Below are positions 1-6,675 of a DNA stretch of 15,635 nucleotides, one piece after another. The stretch comes from QEXZ01 sp034660015. Lineage in GTDB: Archaea; Halobacteriota; Syntropharchaeia; Alkanophagales; Methanospirareceae. The stretch lies in contig JAYEII010000007.1 of assembly GCA_034660015.1 (NCBI GenBank), positions 1-15,635 of the forward strand, written 5' to 3'. The notes beneath the pieces are model-generated. The model saw only the letters and a program-made list of their open reading frames with translations. It was not told where the DNA came from and did not search any database. Made by a program: the position numbers and the translations under genes. Within the stretch, counting starts at the first letter, position 1. Every line of letters starts with the position of its first letter.

Positions 1-2
1 TA

Positions 3-689
3 TGGCATCTCTCCAATCAAGAGTTCTACAGCGAGAAGGACGGACTGAAGGATGCGCGGAAGAAGGAAAAGCGGTGGAAATACCACAAAATACGCGCGAT
101 AGAGGTTGAGGAGAGAAAGAAGAAAAAGGGCGGGGAACGGGGGAGACCCGGGAAAGACGAACCAACTCAGACGGTCTACCGTATAAAAGCGGGGTTTGCG
201 GAGGATAAATCCGCAATAGAGAAGGAAACACTGAGAAAAGGGAAATTCATCGTTGCTACAAACGAATTGAACAGCAAGAAGCTGAGTGATGAGGAAGCGC
301 TTAAAGCTTACAAGGAGCAGCAGCATGCGGAGAGGGGGTTCAGATTCCTAAAAGACCCCCTGTTCTTTGCCCATAGTATGTTTCTGAAGAACGAAGACCG
401 GATAGTTGCGATGGTGATGGTAATGGGGCTTGCGCTCATGGTGTACAGCTTAGCGGAGAAGAAGTTGCGGGGAGCACTGGAGAAGGAAAACGAGACAATA
501 CCGGATCAAAAGAAGAAGCCAACGAAGAAACCAACGATAAGGCGTGTTTTTCAGGTGTTTGAGGGTATTACCGTCCTTTACAGTGGTTCGGAGATGGTGA
601 AGGTCTTGAACTTAAGACCGATTCACAGAAAAATCCTCGCATTGCTCGGTCGTGAGTATGAGAGGATGTATTGCACCGGTTATGGATAA
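3..689 (+). CDS. IS1634/IS4-like transposase, C-terminal part (cut by window edge)
   Basis: The frame is open from base 3 to a TAA at 687-689, giving 228 residues, and it continues upstream of the window. Near residues 103-117 it shows Y-x2-Q-x3-E-x6-K inside the stretch YKEQQHAERGFRFLKDP. This is the IS4-superfamily YREK-type signature in the form typical of IS1634, and E110 (codon 330-332) would be the catalytic Glu of the DDE triad. A hydrophobic segment follows (AMVMVMGLALMVYSL), as is usual in this family. The middle part (residues about 25-60) is very rich in Lys, Arg and Glu. There is no Met start in view because the N-terminal half with the two catalytic Asp residues lies outside. Its frame is intact here, so the element may be complete, but I could not define the right terminal repeat without the left end. 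Confidence 0.8.
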   Translation, partial: WHLSNQEFYSEKDGLKDARKKEKRWKYHKIRAIEVEERKKKKGGERGRPGKDEPTQTVYRIKAGFAEDKSAIEKETLRKGKFIVATNELNSKKLSDEEALKAYKEQQHAERGFRFLKDPLFFAHSMFLKNEDRIVAMVMVMGLALMVYSLAEKKLRGALEKENETIPDQKKKPTKKPTIRRVFQVFEGITVLYSGSEMVKVLNLRPIHRKILALLGREYERMYCTGYG

Positions 690-804
690 GAGTCTTTTAC
701 GTACTACTGAGGAACGAGGCAATGCAAAAACGAAGGCACCGTTATTCCACATCAGCTTCTTTTTCATGCTAAATCAAGACAAAAGGAGGAATAAGGAGGA
801 TAAT

Positions 805-855
805 ATGCACATACGAACGAGAATGCATGGTGAATCTTATTTGGTCGGTTCATAG
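805..855 (+). CDS. Possible 16-codon ORF with strong ribosome binding sites
   Basis: An ATG at 805 is preceded by two purine-rich Shine-Dalgarno-like runs (AAGGAGGA at 783-790 and AAGGAGGA at 793-800; the second has a 4-nt spacer). It opens a frame of 16 codons ending in TAG at 853-855. The peptide begins MHIRTRMHGESY and resembles nothing I know. Two SD motifs this close to a consensus are better than those of most real genes in the window. The peptide is too short to judge by composition, and the sites may be a by-product of purine-rich sequence near the IS end. Confidence 0.2.
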   Translation: MHIRTRMHGESYLVGS

Positions 856-856
856 C

Positions 857-873
857 TTTCCGAAAATCGGAAA
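857..873. repeat. Perfect 7-bp hairpin
   Basis: TTTCCGA and TCGGAAA are perfect reverse complements separated by AAA. The hairpin lies just after the 16-codon ORF and upstream of the PAC2 gene. No long T-run follows, so it is not a clear terminator. It could belong to the end of the adjacent IS1634-like element. Confidence 0.35.
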
Positions 874-920
874 ATGGTGGTTTTGAAATGTTAGAGTGCG
901 GAATGTGGGATTTAAATTAA

Positions 921-990
921 GACACGGGATTTACGCGGATTTTTCTTTTTATCTACATAAACTTTTCTTTTCTTTAAAGAAAACCTATCT
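921..990. repeat. Interspersed intergenic repeat, degenerate half copy
   Basis: CACGGGATTTACGCGGATTTT (split here for reading: CACGGGATTT, ACGCGGATTTT) matches the CACAAGATTACACAGATTTT module at 6519 apart from a few A/G changes and one extra T. It is followed, as in the palindrome at 8648, by a T/C-rich tract and a TTTTCTTT/AAAGAAAA unit. Here that unit is a perfect 16-bp palindrome (968-983) followed by CCT. No opposing arm is seen, so I read it as a half or decayed copy sitting directly upstream of the PAC2 start. Confidence 0.5.
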
Positions 991-997
991 AAAAATT

Positions 998-1804
998 ATG
1001 GGCATAACGAAAAAAGCGTGGATAAACTATCGGGATAAGGGCAGGGGCAGGATACACCTGAAGGAACCAATAGCCATAGTGGGATCATCGGGGCTGAGGT
1101 CCGTAGGGAAAATTGTTGTAGATGAACTTGTAAAAAAAACGGACCCCCGGATATTTGCGGAATTGTATTCGTACGGATTCCCAAGTGTTTATTACGGACC
1201 CTCGTATCTCGGGGCTCCCAGTGTTGCGGGTGCAAAAATGGCGAAAGGCAATGTAGCTCATCTTCCAAGTGTGGAATTCTATGCGCTTGAGCAGAATCAG
1301 GACATTATAATAACAAGGGGTTACCAGGCGTACAATGCTCCGAATCAATACGTAGTTGCGGATAAGGTCACCGATTTATTTAAGGAATATCACGTAAAAA
1401 TGGTGATCTCGCTCGGTGCACAGGTAATAGAAGAGGGGATAACCGGCTGTGCGACCGACACAGGGTTATTGGAAGAACTGTATAAATCCGGGATTAAGAA
1501 AACAAACGTAGAGAGTTTTATCGGCTTTTCTGGGCTTGTAGTTGCGATAGGGCGAGAGAAAGGACTGAAGGGCATTTGTTTGTTTGCAAACACCACGCAA
1601 AAGTTGGCAGACCCCGAATATCCTGATTTTTATGCGGCGAAGGAATTGCTGGAAAAAATCAGTGAGATATTAGAAATCGCAATAGATACATCGGATTTAG
1701 AAGAAAGGGGGATGACAGAGGGTAAAATAATAGAAGAGATGCAAGAACAGTGGCAGGGGCAGAGGCGAGAGCAGGAGGCAGAAGAACCGAGTGGATATGT
1801 ATGA
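998..1804 (+). CDS. PAC2-family protein (proteasome assembly chaperone-like)
   Basis: The 268-residue product has the PAC2 (DUF75) fold features seen in archaeal PbaA/PbaB-type proteins. An N-terminal hydrophobic strand IAIVGSSGLRSVGK (about residues 26-39) contains the family's small-residue loop. It is followed by DELVKKTDPRIFAELYSYGF, then an MVISLGAQ strand in the middle and a second glycine-rich loop FIGFSGLVVAIGREKG. The C-terminal 40 residues are highly charged (EEMQEQWQGQRREQEAEE). Family members help assemble 20S proteasomes or act as chaperones in archaea, but the partner is not shown by this sequence. I chose the ATG at 998 because the frame from a GTG at 896 would add 34 residues encoded by repeat DNA. 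No Shine-Dalgarno sequence is seen, so initiation may be leaderless or on a short leader. The next gene is the minus-strand IS66-type transposase. Confidence 0.75.
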   Translation: MGITKKAWINYRDKGRGRIHLKEPIAIVGSSGLRSVGKIVVDELVKKTDPRIFAELYSYGFPSVYYGPSYLGAPSVAGAKMAKGNVAHLPSVEFYALEQNQDIIITRGYQAYNAPNQYVVADKVTDLFKEYHVKMVISLGAQVIEEGITGCATDTGLLEELYKSGIKKTNVESFIGFSGLVVAIGREKGLKGICLFANTTQKLADPEYPDFYAAKELLEKISEILEIAIDTSDLEERGMTEGKIIEEMQEQWQGQRREQEAEEPSGYV

Positions 1805-1838
1805 GATGGGTGAAAAACTTTGCCGTTGGTCCTAATAT

Positions 1839-4800
1839 GTCCTTAAAGATACTTTCAATCTGCTTGGCTCTCTCCTAATTTAGCAACGATAATAAAGCAC
1901 AATCTAAACCGAACAATCTGGATTCTTTGATTATGCCTTCACCCGTAATGCAAGTATAGACGAAATGAAGCGTTCGGTTTTACCTATGGCATGCTATCGT
2001 TCTTCTCCCTTGCTTCTTGGTGAGCCAGCGGGCCTTGAGATGTTTAAACGCTTGGCTGCCCTAAATTTGTCAATGTCTTTCTCTCTGGATATGAGAAATT
2101 TGAGAAACGATTTGTCTTGGAATCTGCAGGTTTGTGCAATACCGAGCAGCTGTAGGTATTGGGGAACTGAATGTTCGTAGAATGTCCCCGATATCTTCCT
2201 TTGTACGGCGAGATGCCTGAGAGCTCTTTCTGCCGTGTTATTGTTCCACGGTATGGAGTCCTGTTCGAGAAACGTGAATAGGCTTTCTTTATAGCGTTGA
2301 AAGCGTTTTTGATATTTGATTGTTAGTTCGGACTTGTAGTCCTTGTCAACAATATTCTTCTCGTAGAACTGTTCTACAGATTTCTTGAACTTGTTGAGAT
2401 TTCTCTTCTTTAATCCGTACTTCTCGACTGCCTCAAAAATGGGTACGAGCAGGTTCTTCACCTCAAAAACGAATGATTCAAATTCTGTGTTGAACGGTGC
2501 TTTCCAAAGATCGTCATTGAGATCACGGATTAGATGACTCCAGCATTTTTGTTGTTTGCACCTTACCGAGTCATAACCCGGGTAGAAATCGGAAATCAAT
2601 ACTCCTTCATAGTTTGATAGAAACTCATGTACAATAGTAGCCTCTCGCGTTTCAGTCATCCTGAAGACCACGTGTTTCCCATCCGTGAATACCCATACGT
2701 AATGATCAGTGCCTTGTATGTTAATTTTTGTCTCGTCAACGTGAATAAAAGGACTTTCGAGAATGCGCTGAATCAGAATCTTCTCGGTAGGAGCATAGTA
2801 CTCGGCAAAGGACCCCATGAAGTTTAGGATAGTACCTTCACTTGTCCTCTCACCAAATAGATCCTCCATCACTTGAGTAATTACATGATACGGCAAGCGA
2901 AGGAATACTCTTTGATAGATTGTCCATGCTTGAAAGGCATGCCCAAACAATTGACGACCGAGTTTCTGTATACCGTGTGGAGTATAGTACACGCAACACC
3001 TTTGACAGTAACCTTTTGTGCCCTCATACTTTGTAACGGTTTTTCTGCACCCGCTCTTTGTAAAGCGAAGATCAATAACGGTTCTTTCAGCCATTTCCTC
3101 GGATTTTTGAAGAGGCTCGCCTTTATGCTTCGGACATTTTCTTCTCGTTGGCACTCGAATAACTTTCCCAGCCTTTGAAGGGATTATTCTATTATACGCT
3201 TGATGACCTTTCGATGGACCACGTTTCTTGTTTTCAGCACTTTCCTTGCTTCTTTTTGGCTGAATGCTTATCCGGTTCCTGTTGTAATCAGCGTGTGCAT
3301 TTCTCAGTATCTGCTCAAATTCACTATGAATTTCGCTGCCTCTTTCCGTTGCGTTCTGTTTTGGCTGATCAGCAAAATCAATATTCATTTGTGAATCAGC
3401 CACATCTTTTATCTTCGAAAGCTGTTCAGTTAATAACTGTAGAGCTCGGCAGTCTTCTTCATTGTACGTAACCAGCGTCTGCTTGTAATTGCCATTTCGG
3501 TTCTCTTCCCAGCGATATCGCCAAACAAGGCTTTGCAGCCCGGATGCGTCAGGAGATGTCCAAGATGCACCCACAAACTTGCCCAACTCCTTCAGTTTGT
3601 TCGACCTTAGTGGAAAATACACCTTGCCATAGATGAATGGGCTGATATTGATCAAACGCTCTTTGAAGGCATCGCAATTTGTCTGGTATTTTTTTGACAG
3701 TCTATCAATAGCTCTTAGTTCATAACTGCCATAATGATAGATGGGAGCTTCAGGATATCTATCTGCCTTTTCAAGAAGCTCACGCCAGATTCGTTCTTCG
3801 TCTTGGACGGTGTTTGCCCAGAAGGAATGATAGGTATTGTTCTCGTTGTTACATACCAGTAGGCCCATCAAGTAGTAGAAGTTTTGGTCTGGTATGCCCT
3901 CGATGTCCAAAAACAGCTCTACTCGGTGTCGAGGTAATTCTGGGAGTTCTTGAATGTATATCTTCCCGGTCCTTATCGCCAAAGCTTGCAGCTCTGGGTT
4001 AAAATGAACATGTGCCTTTTTCGTTCGCTTTCGCTTTCTTCTTGGTTTAAATAAGTAGGAGAGCTGGTTGACTGTGAAGATGCCTTTCTTATGATATCGC
4101 TGAATAAGCTTTGGAGTCATCCGATCAAGCAGGCTAAGGTCGTCATCTTTCTCTGCTTTCTCCTTACACTCATTCCGAAATTGGCAGTAGGGGCAATGCC
4201 TGTTCAAAATGACTGGAGGCGGTTTTGAGGCCGATGTTGTTATCCATTCTTTCAAAGTTTGGATGATTGGTCTGAGTTTCTTGTAAATACTATCCAGTTT
4301 CACTTTATGAGCTTGCTCTTGCGCTCCAATGATGGTTCCAGCTACAGGAAGCTTGTTCTGCACGAGCCCGAGAACATAGCCAACAAATGCTAACTCGATT
4401 TTCTGCTCTTTCGTAATGCTGTGTGTTCCAACGGCAATCATTGGTTCATAACTGTGTTTGCCGAAGGATGAACTACTTCCCTCTTTCGTTAGTACATCGC
4501 AGTAAGCCTCCAAATTGTGAGCATTGAGCGTTGCTTCAACTAGAAAATCACTGCTGCTCTCGATATTGCCAGGGTCATAGGGACTCACACCGGTAGTATC
4601 TTGCTTGAGAGCCGTTAGATACTTGGCCCGATTAATGCTCGCCTGGTTTTCAAGAATGCGCACATACTCGTGAGGGCCTTTCTTGTCATCACGGAAAAGA
4701 AGAAGGAATGCTTTCCGAGGACAATGAGAATACGCTACTACAACTTCAGAATTAATAACGTTCTTCATCATAATGTTCTCGCTTTTTGGTATGGCATACA

Positions 4801-4889
4801 CATCCTTCTGGTTGAACTTCTCCATCTTCAATCATCTTCCCTTCCTTTTATCTGTAAGCTATCCAACGGGCATTTAATTTTTCATATAG
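1839..4889 (-). mobile_element. IS66-like element with nuclease-transposase fusion (ends tentative)
   Basis: The body of this insertion is the single 945-codon gene at 1994-4831. It lacks the separate TnpA and TnpB accessory genes of classical IS66 elements. The limits given are the inner edges of an exact 8-bp direct repeat, CCTAATAT, at 1831-1838 and 4890-4897, which is the target-duplication length known for IS66. I found no convincing terminal inverted repeats at these edges (left begins GTCCTTAAAG, right reads inward CTATATGAAA), and an 8-bp match between two flanks of this size can arise by chance. A weak inverted match, TGCCGTTGG at 1821 against TGCCCGTTGG on the other strand near 4871, is an alternative clue. 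The presence of the element is fairly sure, its borders are not. Confidence 0.4.
1994..4831 (-). CDS. TM0106/RecB-like nuclease - DEDD exonuclease - IS66 transposase fusion
   Basis: One uninterrupted 945-residue frame. Residues 30-225 resemble the TM0106 RecB-like family and keep four cysteines in the Cas4/AddB Fe-S arrangement: C37, then C213-x2-C216-x5-C222. The nuclease core is doubtful: D112 is present, but where E-x-K is expected (about 129-136) the protein reads EPMIAVGT. Residues 303-465 look like an RNase H-fold/DEDD exonuclease (YprB type) with LDIEG (D309, E311), HYGSYE (366-371) and YNEEDC (456-461). A basic linker (520-565) leads to IS66: zinc-binding Cys/His (C566, H569, C609, C612), then the DDE triad D699 (HVDET), D748 (SDFYPGYD) and E868 (NNTAER). 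The start is TTG at 4831 or ATG at 4825; upstream GGAAGGGAAG could serve either. All three domains are in frame with no stop, so it appears intact. Whether the N-terminal domains aid transposition is inference. Confidence 0.85.
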   Translation of the reverse strand: MKMEKFNQKDVYAIPKSENIMMKNVINSEVVVAYSHCPRKAFLLLFRDDKKGPHEYVRILENQASINRAKYLTALKQDTTGVSPYDPGNIESSSDFLVEATLNAHNLEAYCDVLTKEGSSSSFGKHSYEPMIAVGTHSITKEQKIELAFVGYVLGLVQNKLPVAGTIIGAQEQAHKVKLDSIYKKLRPIIQTLKEWITTSASKPPPVILNRHCPYCQFRNECKEKAEKDDDLSLLDRMTPKLIQRYHKKGIFTVNQLSYLFKPRRKRKRTKKAHVHFNPELQALAIRTGKIYIQELPELPRHRVELFLDIEGIPDQNFYYLMGLLVCNNENNTYHSFWANTVQDEERIWRELLEKADRYPEAPIYHYGSYELRAIDRLSKKYQTNCDAFKERLINISPFIYGKVYFPLRSNKLKELGKFVGASWTSPDASGLQSLVWRYRWEENRNGNYKQTLVTYNEEDCRALQLLTEQLSKIKDVADSQMNIDFADQPKQNATERGSEIHSEFEQILRNAHADYNRNRISIQPKRSKESAENKKRGPSKGHQAYNRIIPSKAGKVIRVPTRRKCPKHKGEPLQKSEEMAERTVIDLRFTKSGCRKTVTKYEGTKGYCQRCCVYYTPHGIQKLGRQLFGHAFQAWTIYQRVFLRLPYHVITQVMEDLFGERTSEGTILNFMGSFAEYYAPTEKILIQRILESPFIHVDETKINIQGTDHYVWVFTDGKHVVFRMTETREATIVHEFLSNYEGVLISDFYPGYDSVRCKQQKCWSHLIRDLNDDLWKAPFNTEFESFVFEVKNLLVPIFEAVEKYGLKKRNLNKFKKSVEQFYEKNIVDKDYKSELTIKYQKRFQRYKESLFTFLEQDSIPWNNNTAERALRHLAVQRKISGTFYEHSVPQYLQLLGIAQTCRFQDKSFLKFLISREKDIDKFRAAKRLNISRPAGSPRSKGEER

Positions 4890-4926
4890 CCTAATATTGT
4901 ATTCCCACATATTATTATGTGAAGCG

Positions 4927-6489
4927 ATGGCAACAGATACGACTGCATACGAGAACGCATGCAAAGAAATAGCAGAGGTTATGGCGGAAACCGGGATAAC
5001 CAGCGCAGAGAGCATAAATAAGTTAAAGAAGGAGATAAGCGGCAAATATGGGTTGCACAGCATTCCGAGGAATTCGGATGTACTGAAATCGGCTGTGGAC
5101 GAATCGAAACTAAAAGAGAGATTGAAACGAAAGAGAATGAGAACGGCTTCGGGTGTTGCCCCGGTTGCCGTAATGACTTCTCCGTATCCCTGCCCACATG
5201 GGAAGTGCATAATGTGCCCGGGTGGTCCGTGCTCGGATTTTGGGTCGCCACAGAGTTATGTAGGCAAGGAACCCGCTGCCGCTCGCGCTGCTCAGCAGGT
5301 TTTCGACCCATACAAGCAAGTAAAAGTGAGGTTGCATCAACTTGAGGAGATAGGTCACGATTTCGAGAAGGTTGATTTGATACTGATGGGTGGCACGCTA
5401 ACCGCGAGACCGCTGGATTATCAGAGATGGTTTGTGAACGGGTGTTTGGATGCGATGCGTGAATTTGGAGAGCAGCGAGGTCGAGAGATAAGAAACACGG
5501 GCATTACTTTCGAGACGAGACCCGATTATGCGAAGAGGGAACAGATAGACTCGATGCTGGAGATGGGCGCTACAAAAGTCGAATTAGGTGTGCAGCATGT
5601 TGCTAACACGATTTTGGATGACATAGAGCGGGGGCATTCGGTAGAAGATTCGATAGAGGCGAACAGAAAGGTGCGGGACAGTGCGTTAAAAGTAGGCTTT
5701 CACGTTATGCTCGGCTTACCGGGTTCGACTATCGAAGACGACAAAAAGATGTTTGAACGTATCTTCCGTGATGCGAACTTCAAGCCTGATTATTTGAAGA
5801 TATATCCTACGCTGGTGGTCGAAGGGACGAAATTATACGAAATGTGGAAAAGCGGGGATTATGAGCCCATTTATGAGGAAGGAGCGATAGAGATAATCAC
5901 TTATGCGAAAAGAATAATTCCAAGATGGGTGAGAATACAACGAATACAGCGAGACATTCCAGCGCAGTTCATAGAAGCTGGAGTGAAGAAGAGCAATCTG
6001 AGGCAATTAGCGCAGGAAAGGCTGCACGAGATGGGTTATCAATGCAGGTGTGTGAGATGCCGAGAGGCAGGACTTTCCCGGTTAGAGGGCAAAATCGCGG
6101 ACAATAGTAATATAAAGTTTTTATCGGAGAGCTACGAGGCATGTGGAGGCACCGAATATTTCCTCTCTTATGAAGACGTGGAGAAGGACATTTTAATAGC
6201 GCTTTTGAGGCTGAGGTTGCCGTGCGACCCACACAGGGAAGAGCTGAAGGGTGCTGCTCTGGTTCGTGATTTGCACGTGTATGGCGAATTAGTGGGTTTA
6301 GGCGAAAGAAAAGGGAATAGCTGGCAGCATCGTGGATATGGAGCACGTTTGTTGAAGAAAGCGGAGGAGATAGCAGTTGATAAGGGATACAGGAAAATAG
6401 CGGTGATGAGCGGGATAGGCGTGCGAGACTATTATGAGCGGTTTGGCTACGAACGTGAAGGACCGTTTATGGTGAAGCGGGTGGGGTGA
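4927..6489 (+). CDS. elp3: Elp3-family tRNA uridine(34) acetyltransferase / radical SAM protein
   Basis: Archaeal Elp3 builds the carboxymethyl group at C5 of wobble uridine 34 in tRNA from acetyl-CoA by radical SAM chemistry. Using the ATG at 4927 (520 residues), the radical SAM cluster cysteines are C89, C94 and C97 in CPHGKCIMCPGG. The family motif GGTLTARPLDYQRWFV is at about 155-170. A Cys-rich zinc motif CRCVRC (C373, C375, C378) precedes a C-terminal GNAT domain with the acetyl-CoA loop QHRGYGARL (about 467-475) and a terminal YYERFGYE. Length is normal for the family. I prefer 4927 over an in-frame TTG at 4897 because GTGA stands 5 nt upstream of it and MATDT-type starts suit the family. 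The IS66-like element ends less than 100 bp upstream, so its promoter space is short; TTCATATAG near 4881 is a candidate TATA box. Confidence 0.93.
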   Translation: MATDTTAYENACKEIAEVMAETGITSAESINKLKKEISGKYGLHSIPRNSDVLKSAVDESKLKERLKRKRMRTASGVAPVAVMTSPYPCPHGKCIMCPGGPCSDFGSPQSYVGKEPAAARAAQQVFDPYKQVKVRLHQLEEIGHDFEKVDLILMGGTLTARPLDYQRWFVNGCLDAMREFGEQRGREIRNTGITFETRPDYAKREQIDSMLEMGATKVELGVQHVANTILDDIERGHSVEDSIEANRKVRDSALKVGFHVMLGLPGSTIEDDKKMFERIFRDANFKPDYLKIYPTLVVEGTKLYEMWKSGDYEPIYEEGAIEIITYAKRIIPRWVRIQRIQRDIPAQFIEAGVKKSNLRQLAQERLHEMGYQCRCVRCREAGLSRLEGKIADNSNIKFLSESYEACGGTEYFLSYEDVEKDILIALLRLRLPCDPHREELKGAALVRDLHVYGELVGLGERKGNSWQHRGYGARLLKKAEEIAVDKGYRKIAVMSGIGVRDYYERFGYEREGPFMVKRVG

Positions 6490-6515
6490 AGTGATTTATA
6501 GTATTTCCAAGAAGT

Positions 6516-6620
6516 AACCACAAGATTACACAGATTTTCACGAGAAAAAGCAAAGCAAAGATCAAGAAGTCTAAATCGTTTTCCCTATTTCTGATTTCTG
6601 GTCTTGTGTTAATCTTGTGC
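6516..6620. repeat. Interspersed inverted repeat, CCACAAGATTACACAGA type
   Basis: The left arm CACAAGATTACACAGA (6519-6534) pairs with TCTTGTGTTAATCTTGTG (6602-6619), which reads CACAAGATTAACACAAGA on the other strand. The two differ by single inserted A residues. The 17-nt AACCACAAGATTACACA at 6516 is identical to the inverted right end of the 147-bp palindrome at 8648-8794. The 67-bp centre is unrelated. The copy fills the space between elp3 and the Rqc2 gene. Confidence 0.7.
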
Positions 6621-6654
6621 CCGCCCACAAAAAACCTTTTTCTTTGTTCAAACT

Positions 6655-6666
6655 TTATTTATAAGA
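6655..6666 (+). promoter_or_regulatory. TATA box candidate for the Rqc2/NEMF gene
   Basis: TTTATTTATAAG fits an archaeal TATA element. A start site about 25 nt downstream would fall near 6688, which is the second in-frame ATG of the gene. The sequence would therefore suit a leaderless transcript starting at MSTVDI rather than at the ATG at 6676. The same bases form part of a small inverted repeat, CAAACTT...AAGTTTG (6649-6673). Confidence 0.45.
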
Positions 6667-6675
6667 AAGTTTGGT

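Larger units (their letters stand above)
690..997. other. 308-bp gap between transposase and PAC2 gene
   Basis: No substantial gene is seen. The gap holds a possible 16-codon ORF at 805-855, a perfect 7-bp hairpin at 857-873 (TTTCCGA-AAA-TCGGAAA), and repeat-family sequence at 921-990. The right end of the IS1634-like element should lie somewhere in the first part of this gap. Its terminal inverted repeat cannot be recognised because the left end is outside the window. An open frame from a GTG at 896 joins the PAC2 gene but runs through the repeat and does not look like PAC2 protein. Confidence 0.6.

Noticed and set aside
652..855. A 67-codon plus-strand frame overlapping the transposase end
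   Set aside because: It starts inside the transposase in another frame and has no recognisable content. Only its last 16 codons have a good ribosome binding site, and these are listed separately.
896..997. N-terminal extension of the PAC2 protein from a GTG at 896
   Set aside because: These 34 codons run through the interspersed repeat (921-990) and give a Phe/Leu/Lys-rich peptide unlike PAC2 proteins. The ATG at 998 gives the usual start of the fold.
2627..3471. Several plus-strand frames of 64-101 codons
   Set aside because: They are antisense shadows of the nuclease-transposase gene, with no start signals or recognisable motifs.
4854..4860. GTAAGCT, similar to the GTAAGC tip of IS66 ends
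   Set aside because: At the right side of the element it would have to read inward on the minus strand (as GCTTAC on the plus strand). The orientation is wrong, and no partner is seen on the left.
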